Positions 37,420-46,273 of a stretch of DNA of 64,000 nt are shown here, piece after piece (within the stretch, counting starts at the first letter, position 1; every line of letters starts with the position of its first letter). This DNA is from Microbacterium oxydans. Its GTDB lineage: Bacteria; Actinomycetota; Actinomycetes; Actinomycetales; Microbacteriaceae. Under the pieces are notes generated by a model. It was not told the origin of the DNA. It saw nothing but the letters and a program-made list of their open reading frames with translations, and ran no database searches. Made by a program: the position numbers and the translations under genes. The stretch spans positions 62,001-126,000 of the forward strand of contig NZ_FMIR01000008.1 of the NCBI RefSeq assembly GCF_900095745.1, in the 5' to 3' direction.

Positions 37420-39060
37420 TCAGGCCGCGATCGCGTCCGAATCCATGATCGTGTAGCTGTATCCCTGCTCGGCCAGGAAGCGCTGGCGGTTCTGCGCATA
37501 GTCCTGGTCGATGGTGTCGCGCGCGACGAGCGTGTAGAAGCTCGCGGTGTGTCCGGACTGCTTGGGGCGCAGCAGTCGACCGAGTCGCTGCGCCTCCTCC
37601 TGGCGGGATCCGAACGAGCCGGACACCTGGATGGCGACCGAGGCCTCCGGCAGGTCGATGGAGAAGTTCGCGACCTTCGACACGACGAGGAGCGAGATCT
37701 CGCCCTCGCGGAAGGCGCGGTAGAGCTCCTCTCGCTCGTCGATCGGGGTCGCACCCGTGATCTGGGGAGCGTCCAATGCCGTCGACAGGGACTCGAGCTG
37801 GTCGAGGTACTGTCCGATCACGAGGATGCGCTCGCCCTCATGCTTCGCGATCAGCTCTCGCACCGCCTTGACCTTGGCCGGAGCGGATGCGGCGAGTCGG
37901 TACCGTTCGTCGTCGGTCGCCGCAGCGTATTCGAGCCGGTCGCTCGGCGGAAGGTCGACGCGCACCTCGTAGCAGGCGGCAGGGGAGATGAAGCCCTGTG
38001 CCTCGATCTGCTTCCACGGTGCGTCGAAGCGCTTGGGTCCGATCAGGCTGAACACGTCGCCCTCGCGGCCGTCCTCGCGAACGAGGGTCGCGGTGAGTCC
38101 GATGCGGCGGCGGGCCTGGAGGTCGGCCGTGAGCTTGAACACCGGCGCCGGCAGCAGGTGGACCTCGTCGTAGACGATGAGACCCCAGTCGAGCGCGTCC
38201 AGCAGGGCGAGGTGAGCGTACTCGCCCTTCCGCTTGGCGGTGAGGATCTGGTAGGTCGCGATCGTGACGGGCTTGACCTCTTTGGCCTGGCCCGAGTATT
38301 CGCCGATCTCTTCGGGAGTGAGGCTCGTGCGCTTCAGCAGCTCGTCGCGCCACTGCCGTGCGGAGACGGTGTTGGTGACGAGGATCAGCGTGGTGGTCTT
38401 GGTGGCCGCCATCGCGCCGGCGCCGACGATCGTCTTGCCCGCGCCGCAGGGCAGCACCACGACGCCTGACCCGTCCTTCGAGAAGGCGTCGACAGCATCC
38501 TGCTGGTACGGACGGATGTGCCAGCCGTCCTCGGCGAGATCGATCTCGTGCGGAGTGCCTGGCGTGTAACCGGCGAGATCCTCGGCCGGCCAGCCGATCT
38601 TGAGCAGTTCCTGCTTGATCTGCCCGCGCGCCCAGGCATCCACCACGAAGACCTCGGGAGTCGGATGCCCGATCAGGAGGGGCTGAATGCGCTTGTTGTT
38701 CGCGACCTGAGCCAGCACGGCGGGGTCGGAAGAGCGCAGGATGAGGGTTCCCTCGTCGTCGCGCTCGATGACCAGTCGGCCGTAGCGGTTCACGGTCTCG
38801 CGCAGGTCGACGGAAACCGACGGCGGAACAGGGAAGCGCGACCAGCGATCGAGCGTCTCCAGCATGTCCTCCGCGGTGTGCCCGGCGGCGCGCGCGTTCC
38901 ACAGTCCGAGGCGGGTGATCCGGTAGGTGTGGATGTGCTCGGGGGCTCGTTCCAACTCGGCGAAGATCGCGAGTTCGTGGCGGGCGCTCTCGGCGTCGGC
39001 GTGGGCGACTTCGAGCAGCACGGTGCGATCGCTCTGGACGATCAGGGGGCCATCAGACAT
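37420..39060 (-). CDS. XPB-type DNA repair helicase
   Basis: 3'-5' SF2 helicase of 546 residues, bacterial homologue of eukaryotic/archaeal XPB. An N-terminal damage-recognition-like domain; Walker A VVLPCGAGKTIVGAGAMAA; DEVH box LIVYDEVHLLPAPVF; the XPB-specific RED loop LTATLVREDGREGDVF; C-terminal motifs LVVSKVANFSIDLPEA and SFGSRQEEAQRLGRLLRPK. Upstream on the same strand is its usual large companion gene. Likely role in nucleotide-excision repair or transcription-associated DNA remodelling; the pathway in bacteria is unsettled. Confidence 0.93.
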   Translation of the reverse strand: MSDGPLIVQSDRTVLLEVAHADAESARHELAIFAELERAPEHIHTYRITRLGLWNARAAGHTAEDMLETLDRWSRFPVPPSVSVDLRETVNRYGRLVIERDDEGTLILRSSDPAVLAQVANNKRIQPLLIGHPTPEVFVVDAWARGQIKQELLKIGWPAEDLAGYTPGTPHEIDLAEDGWHIRPYQQDAVDAFSKDGSGVVVLPCGAGKTIVGAGAMAATKTTTLILVTNTVSARQWRDELLKRTSLTPEEIGEYSGQAKEVKPVTIATYQILTAKRKGEYAHLALLDALDWGLIVYDEVHLLPAPVFKLTADLQARRRIGLTATLVREDGREGDVFSLIGPKRFDAPWKQIEAQGFISPAACYEVRVDLPPSDRLEYAAATDDERYRLAASAPAKVKAVRELIAKHEGERILVIGQYLDQLESLSTALDAPQITGATPIDEREELYRAFREGEISLLVVSKVANFSIDLPEASVAIQVSGSFGSRQEEAQRLGRLLRPKQSGHTASFYTLVARDTIDQDYAQNRQRFLAEQGYSYTIMDSDAIAA

Positions 39061-39096
39061 AGCTGTCCAGTTTACCGGTCGCGAGAGGCACTCGGC

Positions 39097-40809
39097 CTAC
39101 GGCGCGACGATCGTCGCTGCGAGGATGCTCTTCACCGGGAGCGTGCGCTCGACGTCGGCTGCACGGTCGCGGCCGCGAAGACGGCCACCACCCATTCCCG
39201 TGGCCTCGAGGAGGAGTTCTCGTGTCGAGCCGTCCGGCATCCCGACGGTGACTTGGAGGACGGACTTCGCGCGCACCGCCGCCTCGAGCTCTCGGTCGAG
39301 CCAGGCGGCGTCGGCATCCGGTCCCTGATGGGAACGCAGGCGCGTGATGAGCGGGGTCAGGTCCAGGGCGTCCAGGTCGGGCAGCGCCGCCGGGGCTGCG
39401 GGGTGGCGTTCGCGCACGAGGAGAGCGCCATCGGCACCGACCAGCGTCGCCGGATACCTCGCGTCGGTGAGCGCCCAGTACACCGTCTCGCGGCCGACGC
39501 GGGTGGTGAGCGACCCGACATGCAGGGCGAGTGCGAGCGGTCGCAGGGACTGGTCGACGGCCATCGCCTGGATGAGGTGCGAATCCGTGCTCTCGATCCG
39601 CGTGCGGCCGGTCTCCTCGTCCGTGAACACGCGGACCAGGCCATGCCGTTGCGCGGTCTGCGCGATCAGGTAGCCGAGCGGCTGCGGGATGCCGGTGAGG
39701 GAGAGGGAGCCGAGGAAGTCGAGGATCGATTGCTCGGTCTCGCCGGCGACGAACGCGTGCGCCACCGATTCTGCGGTGAACCGGTACGACGAGGCCTGGG
39801 CCGCTGACTCGCGGGCGGCGATCGTGCGCAGGCGCACGTCGAGTGCGGGCTCCAACGGACCGGGCGCAATCGCCGTGAGGTCGTTCTGCAGGAAGATCCG
39901 GTTCACTTCGGCCGGCAGCAGCCGCACGAGGGTCCGCGGGTCGGCGGCACCTCCGCTGCGCAGTCCGACCGCCCACTCCGGTTCGCTGCCGTCTTCAGCG
40001 ATCAGCCCGAGCAGTCGCGCCGCCTCGTGAAGGACGCGGGCGCGGTCGGGCCACGCCGGATCCCACGGATGCGCGCCGCTCCATGACTGTGGCGGAATCC
40101 ACCCGCCGCCGGGAGAACGGATACCGCGCGGCAGGGCATCGCGGAACGCCGTGGCCAGCACGCTCCAGCGCTCGACCGCCGAGGAGCGCAGCCAGGCCTC
40201 CGCAGATCGACTCGATCGCAGTCGGCGGTCCGCCGCGACCGCGAGCCCGGATTCGAGCGCGATCGACACCAGCGTGTCGACGATCTCCACCGGGACGCCG
40301 GCTTCGCCGAGCTGGCGCTTCTCGCCGGCGTTCACGCCGCCGCCGGTGAGCAGCGAGAACGGATTCTCCCTCGCGACGAGAAGCAGGTCTGCGAGCACGG
40401 CGACCGTCGTGAACGCACGCTCCGCGGCGTGGGCCGATGCCGTCTCGGAGGAGGGGCCGGCGATCGGCTGATCTGTCGGGACGTCCGGAACCGGGCGCCC
40501 CGCGAGCGCAGCGGCCACGGGGGGATACGGGGTGCCGTCCGCACGAAGCAGGGCGAGCGCCGTCAGGCTCTCTTGCTGGATCCCGGCGCCCACGCCCGAT
40601 GCCGCGTCCATCAGTGCCTTCGCCTCGGCGGCGGTCAGCGAGGGGAGGACCTTCGACAGAGAGGCAGGGTCGAGGAGGGCCTCGGCGGCGTCGAAGAAAT
40701 CCTGCCAGCCGACGTCCGGTCGCACCCGGCGCGCCGCGAACAGTCGTCGGAGGTCATCGTCGCTCGCCTCCGACAGCCAATCCGCCAGCGGTCGCGCGTG
40801 AGTGCTCAT
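39097..40809 (-). CDS. Helicase-associated-domain protein, partner of XPB
   Basis: 570 residues, mostly helical winged-helix-like repeats. The N-terminus is PLADWLSEASDDDLRRLFAA; the middle region IFLQNDLTAIAPGPLEPAL is the hallmark of the XPB/Ssl2 N-terminal-like (helicase-associated) domain; the C-terminal part has VLQVTVGMPDGSTREL. No nuclease motif seen. Its position directly upstream of the XPB gene, 36 bases apart, is conserved in Actinobacteria, which suggests a complex. Confidence 0.8.
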   Translation of the reverse strand: MSTHARPLADWLSEASDDDLRRLFAARRVRPDVGWQDFFDAAEALLDPASLSKVLPSLTAAEAKALMDAASGVGAGIQQESLTALALLRADGTPYPPVAAALAGRPVPDVPTDQPIAGPSSETASAHAAERAFTTVAVLADLLLVARENPFSLLTGGGVNAGEKRQLGEAGVPVEIVDTLVSIALESGLAVAADRRLRSSRSAEAWLRSSAVERWSVLATAFRDALPRGIRSPGGGWIPPQSWSGAHPWDPAWPDRARVLHEAARLLGLIAEDGSEPEWAVGLRSGGAADPRTLVRLLPAEVNRIFLQNDLTAIAPGPLEPALDVRLRTIAARESAAQASSYRFTAESVAHAFVAGETEQSILDFLGSLSLTGIPQPLGYLIAQTAQRHGLVRVFTDEETGRTRIESTDSHLIQAMAVDQSLRPLALALHVGSLTTRVGRETVYWALTDARYPATLVGADGALLVRERHPAAPAALPDLDALDLTPLITRLRSHQGPDADAAWLDRELEAAVRAKSVLQVTVGMPDGSTRELLLEATGMGGGRLRGRDRAADVERTLPVKSILAATIVAP

Positions 40810-40819
40810 GGCCGATGCC

Positions 40820-41095
40820 TCACGAACGCGAAGACGCGCGGCCCTTCCGGATGAAGCTCATCGTGAGGAGCGTGATGATCATCACGAAGGCGAGAGGCAG
40901 ACCCCAGTAGGGGATCGCTGCGATGAGAGGCCACGCACCATGGCCGAAAGCCTCTTGATCCATGCCCATCCAGGTGCCGATGATGATGGCGAAGAAGCAC
41001 GCCACCGCGGCCGCGGCGATTCCGAGCGCGCCGAAGGCCAGGAAGCGATCCACCCGACGGATGGTGACCTCCGGCTCGGAATTCTGCGTGCTCAT
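40820..41095 (-). CDS. Small membrane protein, two to three TM helices
   Basis: 91 residues. Polar N-terminus (STQNSEPEVTIRRVDRFLAF), hydrophobic segments at about 19-40 and 55-80, and a basic tail (IRKGRASSRS). Conserved-looking but of unknown function. Ends 10 bases before the XPB-partner gene, so probably the first gene of that operon. Confidence 0.75.
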   Translation of the reverse strand: MSTQNSEPEVTIRRVDRFLAFGALGIAAAAVACFFAIIIGTWMGMDQEAFGHGAWPLIAAIPYWGLPLAFVMIITLLTMSFIRKGRASSRS

Positions 41096-41213
41096 CCGTC
41101 CCAGCCTACTCGTACTGCGCCCATCGGATCCGCGGGCCCCGCGACCGGTAGGCTGGGTGGACGCGCACGAGCGCGCCCACTGTTCTGCATATCGATCTCA
41201 GCGAGGTTCTCCC

Positions 41214-41594
41214 ATGCCCACCGGCAAGGTCAGGTTCTACGACGAAGACAAGGGTTTCGGCTTCATCGCCAGCGATGACGGCCAAGACGTCTTCCTGCAC
41301 GCCTCAGCGATGCCTACCGGCACCGCTGTGAAGGCGGGTGCGCGCGTGGAGTTCGGCGTCGCCGATGGCAAGCGCGGTCTCCAGGCGCTGTCGGTGCGTG
41401 TGCTCGAAGCGCCGCCCAGCCTGTCGAAGGCCAAGCGGAAGCCGGCCGATGACATGGCGATCATCGTCGAAGACCTCGTCAAGCTGCTCGACGGCATCGG
41501 CGGAGACCTGCGCCGCGGGCGCTACCCCGCTTCCGGACACGGCCGCAAGATCGCTGCCGTCCTGCGCAAGGTCGCTGATGACCTCGAAGCCTGA
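41214..41594 (+). CDS. Cold-shock domain protein with C-terminal extension
   Basis: 126 residues. The first 65 form a cold-shock domain: GKVRFYDEDKGFGFIASDDG (RNP1 KGFGFI) and DVFLHASAM (RNP2, VFLH). A further 60-residue helical extension (MAIIVEDLVKLLDGIGGDLR, HGRKIAAVLRKVADDLE) is absent from CspA. Expected to bind single-stranded RNA/DNA. A -10-like TAGGCT (41149-41154) gives a leader of about 55 bases. The end overlaps the next gene by 17 bases. Confidence 0.9.
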   Translation: MPTGKVRFYDEDKGFGFIASDDGQDVFLHASAMPTGTAVKAGARVEFGVADGKRGLQALSVRVLEAPPSLSKAKRKPADDMAIIVEDLVKLLDGIGGDLRRGRYPASGHGRKIAAVLRKVADDLEA

Positions 41595-42150
41595 CGCCGA
41601 CGCGCGTCTCCTCGGCGCCCACGATCTCGCCCTCGCAGCCCTGGGCGAGATCACTCCCGCGTCCTCGGTCGGTCCCGCAGCCGGGTACCTCATCGAAGAA
41701 GACGGCTCGGTGTCGCTGCGGTTCGAGAACCGCTTGGCCGGCTACCCCGGCTGGTACTGGACCGTGACCGTCGCGCAGGTCGACGACGAGGATCCCACGG
41801 TCCTCGAGCTCGAGCTTCTGCCCGGCGACGGTGCCCTGCTGGCACCGGATTGGGTGCCCTGGGCCGAACGCCTGGCCGAGTACCGTGCGCATCAGGTGGA
41901 ACTCGCGGAGGCTGCGGCCGCCGCGGGTGACGAGAGCGCCGACGATGCCGACGATCTCGATGATGACGATGCTCTCGACGACGACGTCCTCGACGACGAG
42001 CTCGACGACGATGACGATGACGGTGCCGCGGACATCCTGCACGCGGGCGACCTCGACGGGGTCGACATCGACGAGCTCGACGAATCCTCGGACGACGACG
42101 ACGACGACGCCCTGGATGCGGACGCCGACGAGGTCGACGAGGAGGAGTGA
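41578..42150 (+). CDS. DUF3027 family protein with acidic tail
   Basis: 190 residues. The conserved N-terminal part (about 1-110) contains GYLIEEDGSVSLRFENRLAG and GWYWTVTVAQVDDEDPTVLE, with a WVPWAERLAEYRAHQ helix. The last 75 residues are almost all Asp/Glu/Ala, with runs of up to six Asp. The ATG lies 17 bases inside the cold-shock gene. Function unknown; cold-shock/DUF3027 pairing is frequent in Actinobacteria. Confidence 0.85.
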   Translation: MTSKPDADARLLGAHDLALAALGEITPASSVGPAAGYLIEEDGSVSLRFENRLAGYPGWYWTVTVAQVDDEDPTVLELELLPGDGALLAPDWVPWAERLAEYRAHQVELAEAAAAAGDESADDADDLDDDDALDDDVLDDELDDDDDDGAADILHAGDLDGVDIDELDESSDDDDDDALDADADEVDEEE

Positions 42151-43282
<1,132 letters not shown>

Positions 43283-43341
43283 CTAGAGGGCGCCCGGCGG
43301 GACGCCGGACCGGCTTCGGATCCGATGTCGGTCCGGGAATG

Positions 43342-43353
43342 TAGGCTTGCCTA
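43342..43353 (+). promoter_or_regulatory. -10 element within a TAGGC/GCCTA palindrome upstream of the dtxR-type gene
   Basis: TAGGCTTGCCTA is a perfect 12-base palindrome whose left half TAGGCT is a good -10 hexamer. It resembles the core of DtxR/IdeR iron boxes (TTAGG...CCTAA), so autoregulation is possible, but the full 19-base consensus is not met. Confidence 0.4.
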
Positions 43354-43374
43354 AGAACCTCGGAGGGCCTGCAC

Positions 43375-44076
43375 ATGACCGATCTGATCGACACCACGGA
43401 GATGTATCTCCGCACCATCCTCGAACTCGAGGAGGAGAATATCGTGCCGCTGCGCGCGCGCATCTCCGAGCGCCTCGGTCACTCCGGCCCGACGGTCTCG
43501 CAGACCGTGGGCCGCATGGAGCGCGATGGCCTCGTCATCGTCTCGGAGGACCGCACGCTCGAGCTCACCGACGCCGGTCGCCGCAAGGCCGTCGACGTGA
43601 TGCGCAAGCACCGTCTCGCCGAGCGTCTGCTGTCGGATGTCATCGGACTCGACTGGGCGTACGTGCACGAAGAGGCGTGCCGGTGGGAGCACGTGATGAG
43701 CGAGCAGGTCGAGCGTCGCCTCGTGGAGCTGCTCGGACACCCGACCGAATCGCCCTACGGCAACCCGATCCCCGGACTCGACCAGCTCGGCGACCTGCCG
43801 GCCCGCACCTTCGACGAGGGCGTCATCGGCCTCGTCCAACGCCTCAACGCCGCGGGCGAGCCCGTCGAGGGGACTGTTCGTCGCCTCGCCGAGCCCGCGC
43901 AGGTCGACCCCGAGCTGCTGGAGCAGCTGCGCGATGCCGGTGTGGTTCCCGGCGCACACGGTGACTTCCGCTTCAGCGAGGGCTACGTCCTCATCCAGAT
44001 GGACGGCAAGGAAGACGGTCTCGAACTCCCCGTGGAGCTGGCCTCGCACATCTTCCTCGTGGGCGAACCCGCCTGA
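43375..44076 (+). CDS. ideR: Iron-dependent repressor of the DtxR/IdeR family
   Basis: 233 residues, close to mycobacterial IdeR. N-terminal HTH: LIDTTEMYLRTILELEEENI and LGHSGPTVSQTVGRMERDGL. Metal-binding and dimerisation domain: MRKHRLAERLLSDVIGLDW, VHEEACRWEHVMSEQVERRL (Cys/Glu/His ligands). The C-terminal SH3-like domain is present, favouring IdeR/DtxR over the shorter MntR. Senses Fe2+ and represses iron-uptake genes. CGGAGGG ribosome-binding site. Confidence 0.9.
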   Translation: MTDLIDTTEMYLRTILELEEENIVPLRARISERLGHSGPTVSQTVGRMERDGLVIVSEDRTLELTDAGRRKAVDVMRKHRLAERLLSDVIGLDWAYVHEEACRWEHVMSEQVERRLVELLGHPTESPYGNPIPGLDQLGDLPARTFDEGVIGLVQRLNAAGEPVEGTVRRLAEPAQVDPELLEQLRDAGVVPGAHGDFRFSEGYVLIQMDGKEDGLELPVELASHIFLVGEPA

Positions 44077-44140
44077 TCCGGCACGAATTCCGTCCCTCGC
44101 AGCGAGAGGCGGAGTGGTCCTGGCGCGGCCTCTGCGACGA

Positions 44141-44360
44141 TTGTCAGGTTCCCGGGGTGACATGATCGTTATCTTCCGGTAACCTCGGTCGAGTCGCCAG
44201 CGAAGAAGCCCGCTGGAGATGGACCGCGAAGATACGCCTTTCAGGCTCGTCGTCTTCACGGCAGGAACGCACAAGTACCCGAGATACGTTCGTGCCACGA
44301 GAGCAGAGTGCCGACGAGCCAGCGCTACCCGAAAGCGCTAGGCCCCAGGAGGACCACGTT
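44141..44360 (+). promoter_or_regulatory. Candidate structured 5' leader of the M23 peptidase gene
   Basis: Gap of 284 bases between ideR and the peptidase. After a TTGTCA (-35-like, 44141) it can form four hairpins: CCAGCG/CGCTGG (44197-44202 with 44211-44216); an interrupted stem 44224-44232 with 44253-44261 capped by GCCT/AGGC; GGCA-GAACG with CGTTC-TGCC (44260-44269 with 44287-44296, one mismatch); and AGCGCT/AGCGCT (44321-44326 with 44334-44339) just before AGGAGG. Wall-hydrolase genes in Actinobacteria are often riboswitch-controlled; I could not match this to the c-di-AMP (ydaO) consensus by eye. Confidence 0.45.
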
Positions 44361-45185
44361 TTGGCCGCAGACATCGAACAGCCCGCGAAGAAGACATCTG
44401 AAGACCGAGTGATCGCCCGACGCGCAGGTGCGCGTGCGACCGCTCGCAAGGCCGTCAAGCCACTCCGATCCATCGCCATCTTCGGGGCCGTCGGCGCACT
44501 CGTCGCCGGCATCGCACTTCCTGCCTTCGCGCAGTCGAAGCCGAGCGAAGCCGCCCCGACGACCCTGCAGCAGCTCGCCGCGGTCGACGCGCAGTCTCTG
44601 GTGGTGGCCTCGCAGGCCACCGCTGCTCCCTTGAGCCGAGGCTCCTTCAGCGCGACGACTCCGGAGGAGATCGCGAAGAAGAAGGCAGAAGAGGCCGCCG
44701 CTGCTCGCGCGGCCGCTGCCGCAAAGGCATCGACGGCGTCCTCGTCATCGTCGTACAACACGGCCGGCTACGCGTTGACCTCCCCGGGCTCGGGCGAAGT
44801 CCGCTACCCGCTCCCGATGGGCTCCTGGAACGTCAGCCGTACGATCGGCGGCGGCCACAACGGCGCCGACATGCTCGCTCCCGCGGGCACTCCGATCTAT
44901 GCTGCCGCTGCCGGCGTCGTCCGCGCCTCCGCCGAGAGCATCGGCGGATACGGCGTCTGCGTCATGCTCGACAGCGTCATCGGTGGTCAGCGCGTGCAGA
45001 CCACCTACGGTCACATGCTCTACAACTCCCGCCAGGTGCAGGTCGGCCAGACGGTCGCGGCAGGGCAGCTGATCGGCTACGTCGGCAGCACCGGGCGCTC
45101 GACCGCGAACCACCTGCACTTCGAGACCTGGATCAACGGCGGACTCGTCGAGCCCATGTCGTGGCTCTCGGTCAACGCCGGCTGA
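44361..45185 (+). CDS. Secreted M23-family metallopeptidase (LytM-type)
   Basis: Peptidoglycan-remodelling endopeptidase, 274 residues. TTG start at 44361, chosen for the AGGAGG 7 bases upstream; a GTG at 44292 would add 23 residues without a ribosome-binding site. Long basic N-region, signal helix (about 38-54) and cleavage after ALPAFA (about residue 57). A coiled-coil-like KKKAEEAAAARAAAAAKA stretch, then the LytM domain with HNGADM, YGHM and HLHFE (HxxxD, H, HxH zinc ligands). Active-site residues are intact. Confidence 0.9.
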   Translation: MAADIEQPAKKTSEDRVIARRAGARATARKAVKPLRSIAIFGAVGALVAGIALPAFAQSKPSEAAPTTLQQLAAVDAQSLVVASQATAAPLSRGSFSATTPEEIAKKKAEEAAAARAAAAAKASTASSSSSYNTAGYALTSPGSGEVRYPLPMGSWNVSRTIGGGHNGADMLAPAGTPIYAAAAGVVRASAESIGGYGVCVMLDSVIGGQRVQTTYGHMLYNSRQVQVGQTVAAGQLIGYVGSTGRSTANHLHFETWINGGLVEPMSWLSVNAG

Positions 45186-45282
45186 TTTCCGGACACGCCT
45201 CGCTCCATTCACCCGCCGTTTCGCCCCGCATACAGCCGGATGGGTTAGCCTGATCCCGTTGTCGTACAGGTGGGAGAGGCTG

Positions 45283-45393
45283 ATGGAGCGAATACCGACC
45301 ATCCGAACCATGGATGCCCTCGGTCGTCACGTCCTTCTGCATAGCCCGCGGGGAAGCCACGGCGTTGCCGTGCGCGAAAGGCGCTGTCTTTAG
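45283..45393 (+). CDS. Possible 36-aa leader peptide/microprotein ending in a terminator loop
   Basis: ATG at 45283 behind GGGAGAGG (spacing 4). The peptide begins MERIPTIRTMDALGRHVLLH and ends VRERRCL; basic, no TM helix. Its stop TAG lies in the loop of the intrinsic terminator at 45379-45402, an arrangement seen in attenuators and in small RNAs. Could equally be a noncoding RNA. Unrecognised. Confidence 0.35.
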   Translation: MERIPTIRTMDALGRHVLLHSPRGSHGVAVRERRCL

Positions 45394-45408
45394 ACGGCGC
45401 CTTTTTTC
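45377..45408 (+). terminator. Intrinsic terminator with T-run
   Basis: AGGCGCTGTC (45379-45388), loop TTTA, GACGGCGCCT (45393-45402) with one wobble pair, followed by five more T residues. The most canonical T-tailed terminator in the window. Confidence 0.9.
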
Positions 45409-45494
45409 GTCCCCACGATCGCTCTGCCATCTGCGCGACCTCGTGTGATTCGAGAGTGCCGGGAAGCCGTCCCGGCGGATCGAGAGGATGACGA

Positions 45495-45992
45495 ATGCGC
45501 ACACTGGTCCTGAATGCCGGATACGAGCCGCTTGCGATCGTATCGTTCAAGCGAGCCCTGGTGCTCGTGATGAACGACAAGGCGACCGTGATCGAACGCG
45601 TCGAAGATGACCCCGTCTGGGGCACCCACGGCGTCTATGAACGTCCGGCGGTCATCATCCTCGCCCGGTACGTCCGGGTGCCGACGAGCAGACGCGTGCC
45701 GGTCACTCGCCGCGGTGTGCTGCGTCGCGACAATCACCGCTGCGGCTACTGCGGGAAAGCGGCTTCGACCATCGACCACGTGCTGCCGCGTTCGCGCGGG
45801 GGAGCGGACTCCTGGGAGAACCTGGTGGCCTGCTGTCTACGCTGCAACAACGTCAAGAGCGATCGCACACCGCAGGAGATGCGCTGGCAGCTGCGATTCA
45901 CTCCCCGGCCTCCGCACGGTACCGCCTGGACGGTGCGCGGAACCGAGCGCAGTGACCCGCGGTGGGAACCGTACCTGGCACTGGCGGCGTGA
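45495..45992 (+). CDS. HNH endonuclease family protein
   Basis: 165 residues. An N-terminal beta-rich part (MRTLVLNAGYEPLAIVSFKR) typical of small actinobacterial HNH proteins. The HNH zinc-finger nuclease follows: HRCGYCGKAASTIDHVLPRS, then GGADSWENLVACCLRCNNVK with both CxxC pairs, the DH and the N. The long-lived, chromosomal, solitary form is widespread in Actinobacteria; its role (DNA repair, RNA or other) is unsettled. Confidence 0.9.
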   Translation: MRTLVLNAGYEPLAIVSFKRALVLVMNDKATVIERVEDDPVWGTHGVYERPAVIILARYVRVPTSRRVPVTRRGVLRRDNHRCGYCGKAASTIDHVLPRSRGGADSWENLVACCLRCNNVKSDRTPQEMRWQLRFTPRPPHGTAWTVRGTERSDPRWEPYLALAA

Positions 45993-46112
45993 CGGCCTCG
46001 TGCCCTCGACCGGCCCCTCCACGCGCCGCGAGATGGTGAGGCGCGGAACGGTGGGAGCAGGGGGCGGCGCGTGGAGCCTCCTGGCCGGCGGGGCCCGCTG
46101 ACGGGGGCCTGT

Positions 46113-46157
46113 GACGTCGAAGAGGGGCCACCCTCCGGGCGGCCCCTCTTCGACGTC
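46113..46157 (+). terminator. 17-bp perfect hairpin terminator
   Basis: GACGTCGAAGAGGGGCC (46113-46129) pairs perfectly with GGCCCCTCTTCGACGTC (46141-46157). It ends 2 bases before the 3' end of the minus-strand tRNA-Arg gene and may terminate both directions. The 120 bases after the HNH gene hold no convincing gene. Confidence 0.8.
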
Positions 46158-46158
46158 G

Positions 46159-46231
46159 TGCCCTCGACAGGATTCGAACCTGCGACCTGCCCTTTAGGAG
46201 AGGGCTGCTCTATCCCCTGAGCTACGAGGGC
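46159..46231 (-). tRNA. tRNA-Arg (anticodon CCT)
   Basis: 73-base cloverleaf on the minus strand: acceptor GCCCTCG/CGAGGGC, D stem GCTC/GAGC, anticodon stem GCCCT/AGGGC around loop CTCCTAA (anticodon CCT, reading AGG), T stem GCAGG/CCTGT with TTCGAAT loop. CCA not encoded. Confidence 0.96.
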
Positions 46232-46273
46232 GTGCGTCCAGTCTAGGCGACCGTCCGCACGCCCCCACGCGCA

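Larger units (their letters stand above)
45186..45494. other. 309-base gap with a possible short gene and a terminator
   Basis: Between the M23 peptidase and HNH genes. It contains a TAGCCT (-10-like) at 45246-45251, a 36-codon ORF with ribosome-binding site, and a strong T-tailed terminator. No known RNA family recognised. Confidence 0.6.

Noticed and set aside
35367..37448. 693-codon plus-strand open frame across the response regulator and the CPBP protease gene
   Set aside because: Runs antisense to one gene and out of frame with another; both true genes have full motifs.
41930..42145. Asp/Glu-rich tail of DUF3027 as a frameshift artefact
   Set aside because: The frame stays open to a stop directly before a hairpin, and acidic tails are usual in this family.
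43342..43353. Full DtxR/IdeR iron box
   Set aside because: The match covers only the central palindrome and part of it is explained by the -10 hexamer; kept only as a low-confidence site.
44141..44360. c-di-AMP (ydaO) riboswitch
   Set aside because: The expected conserved core was not found by eye, so I report only an unclassified structured leader.
46034..46101. Small ORF downstream of the HNH gene (22 codons from the ATG in GAGATGGTG)
   Set aside because: No convincing ribosome-binding site and GC-rich low-complexity sequence; probably chance.
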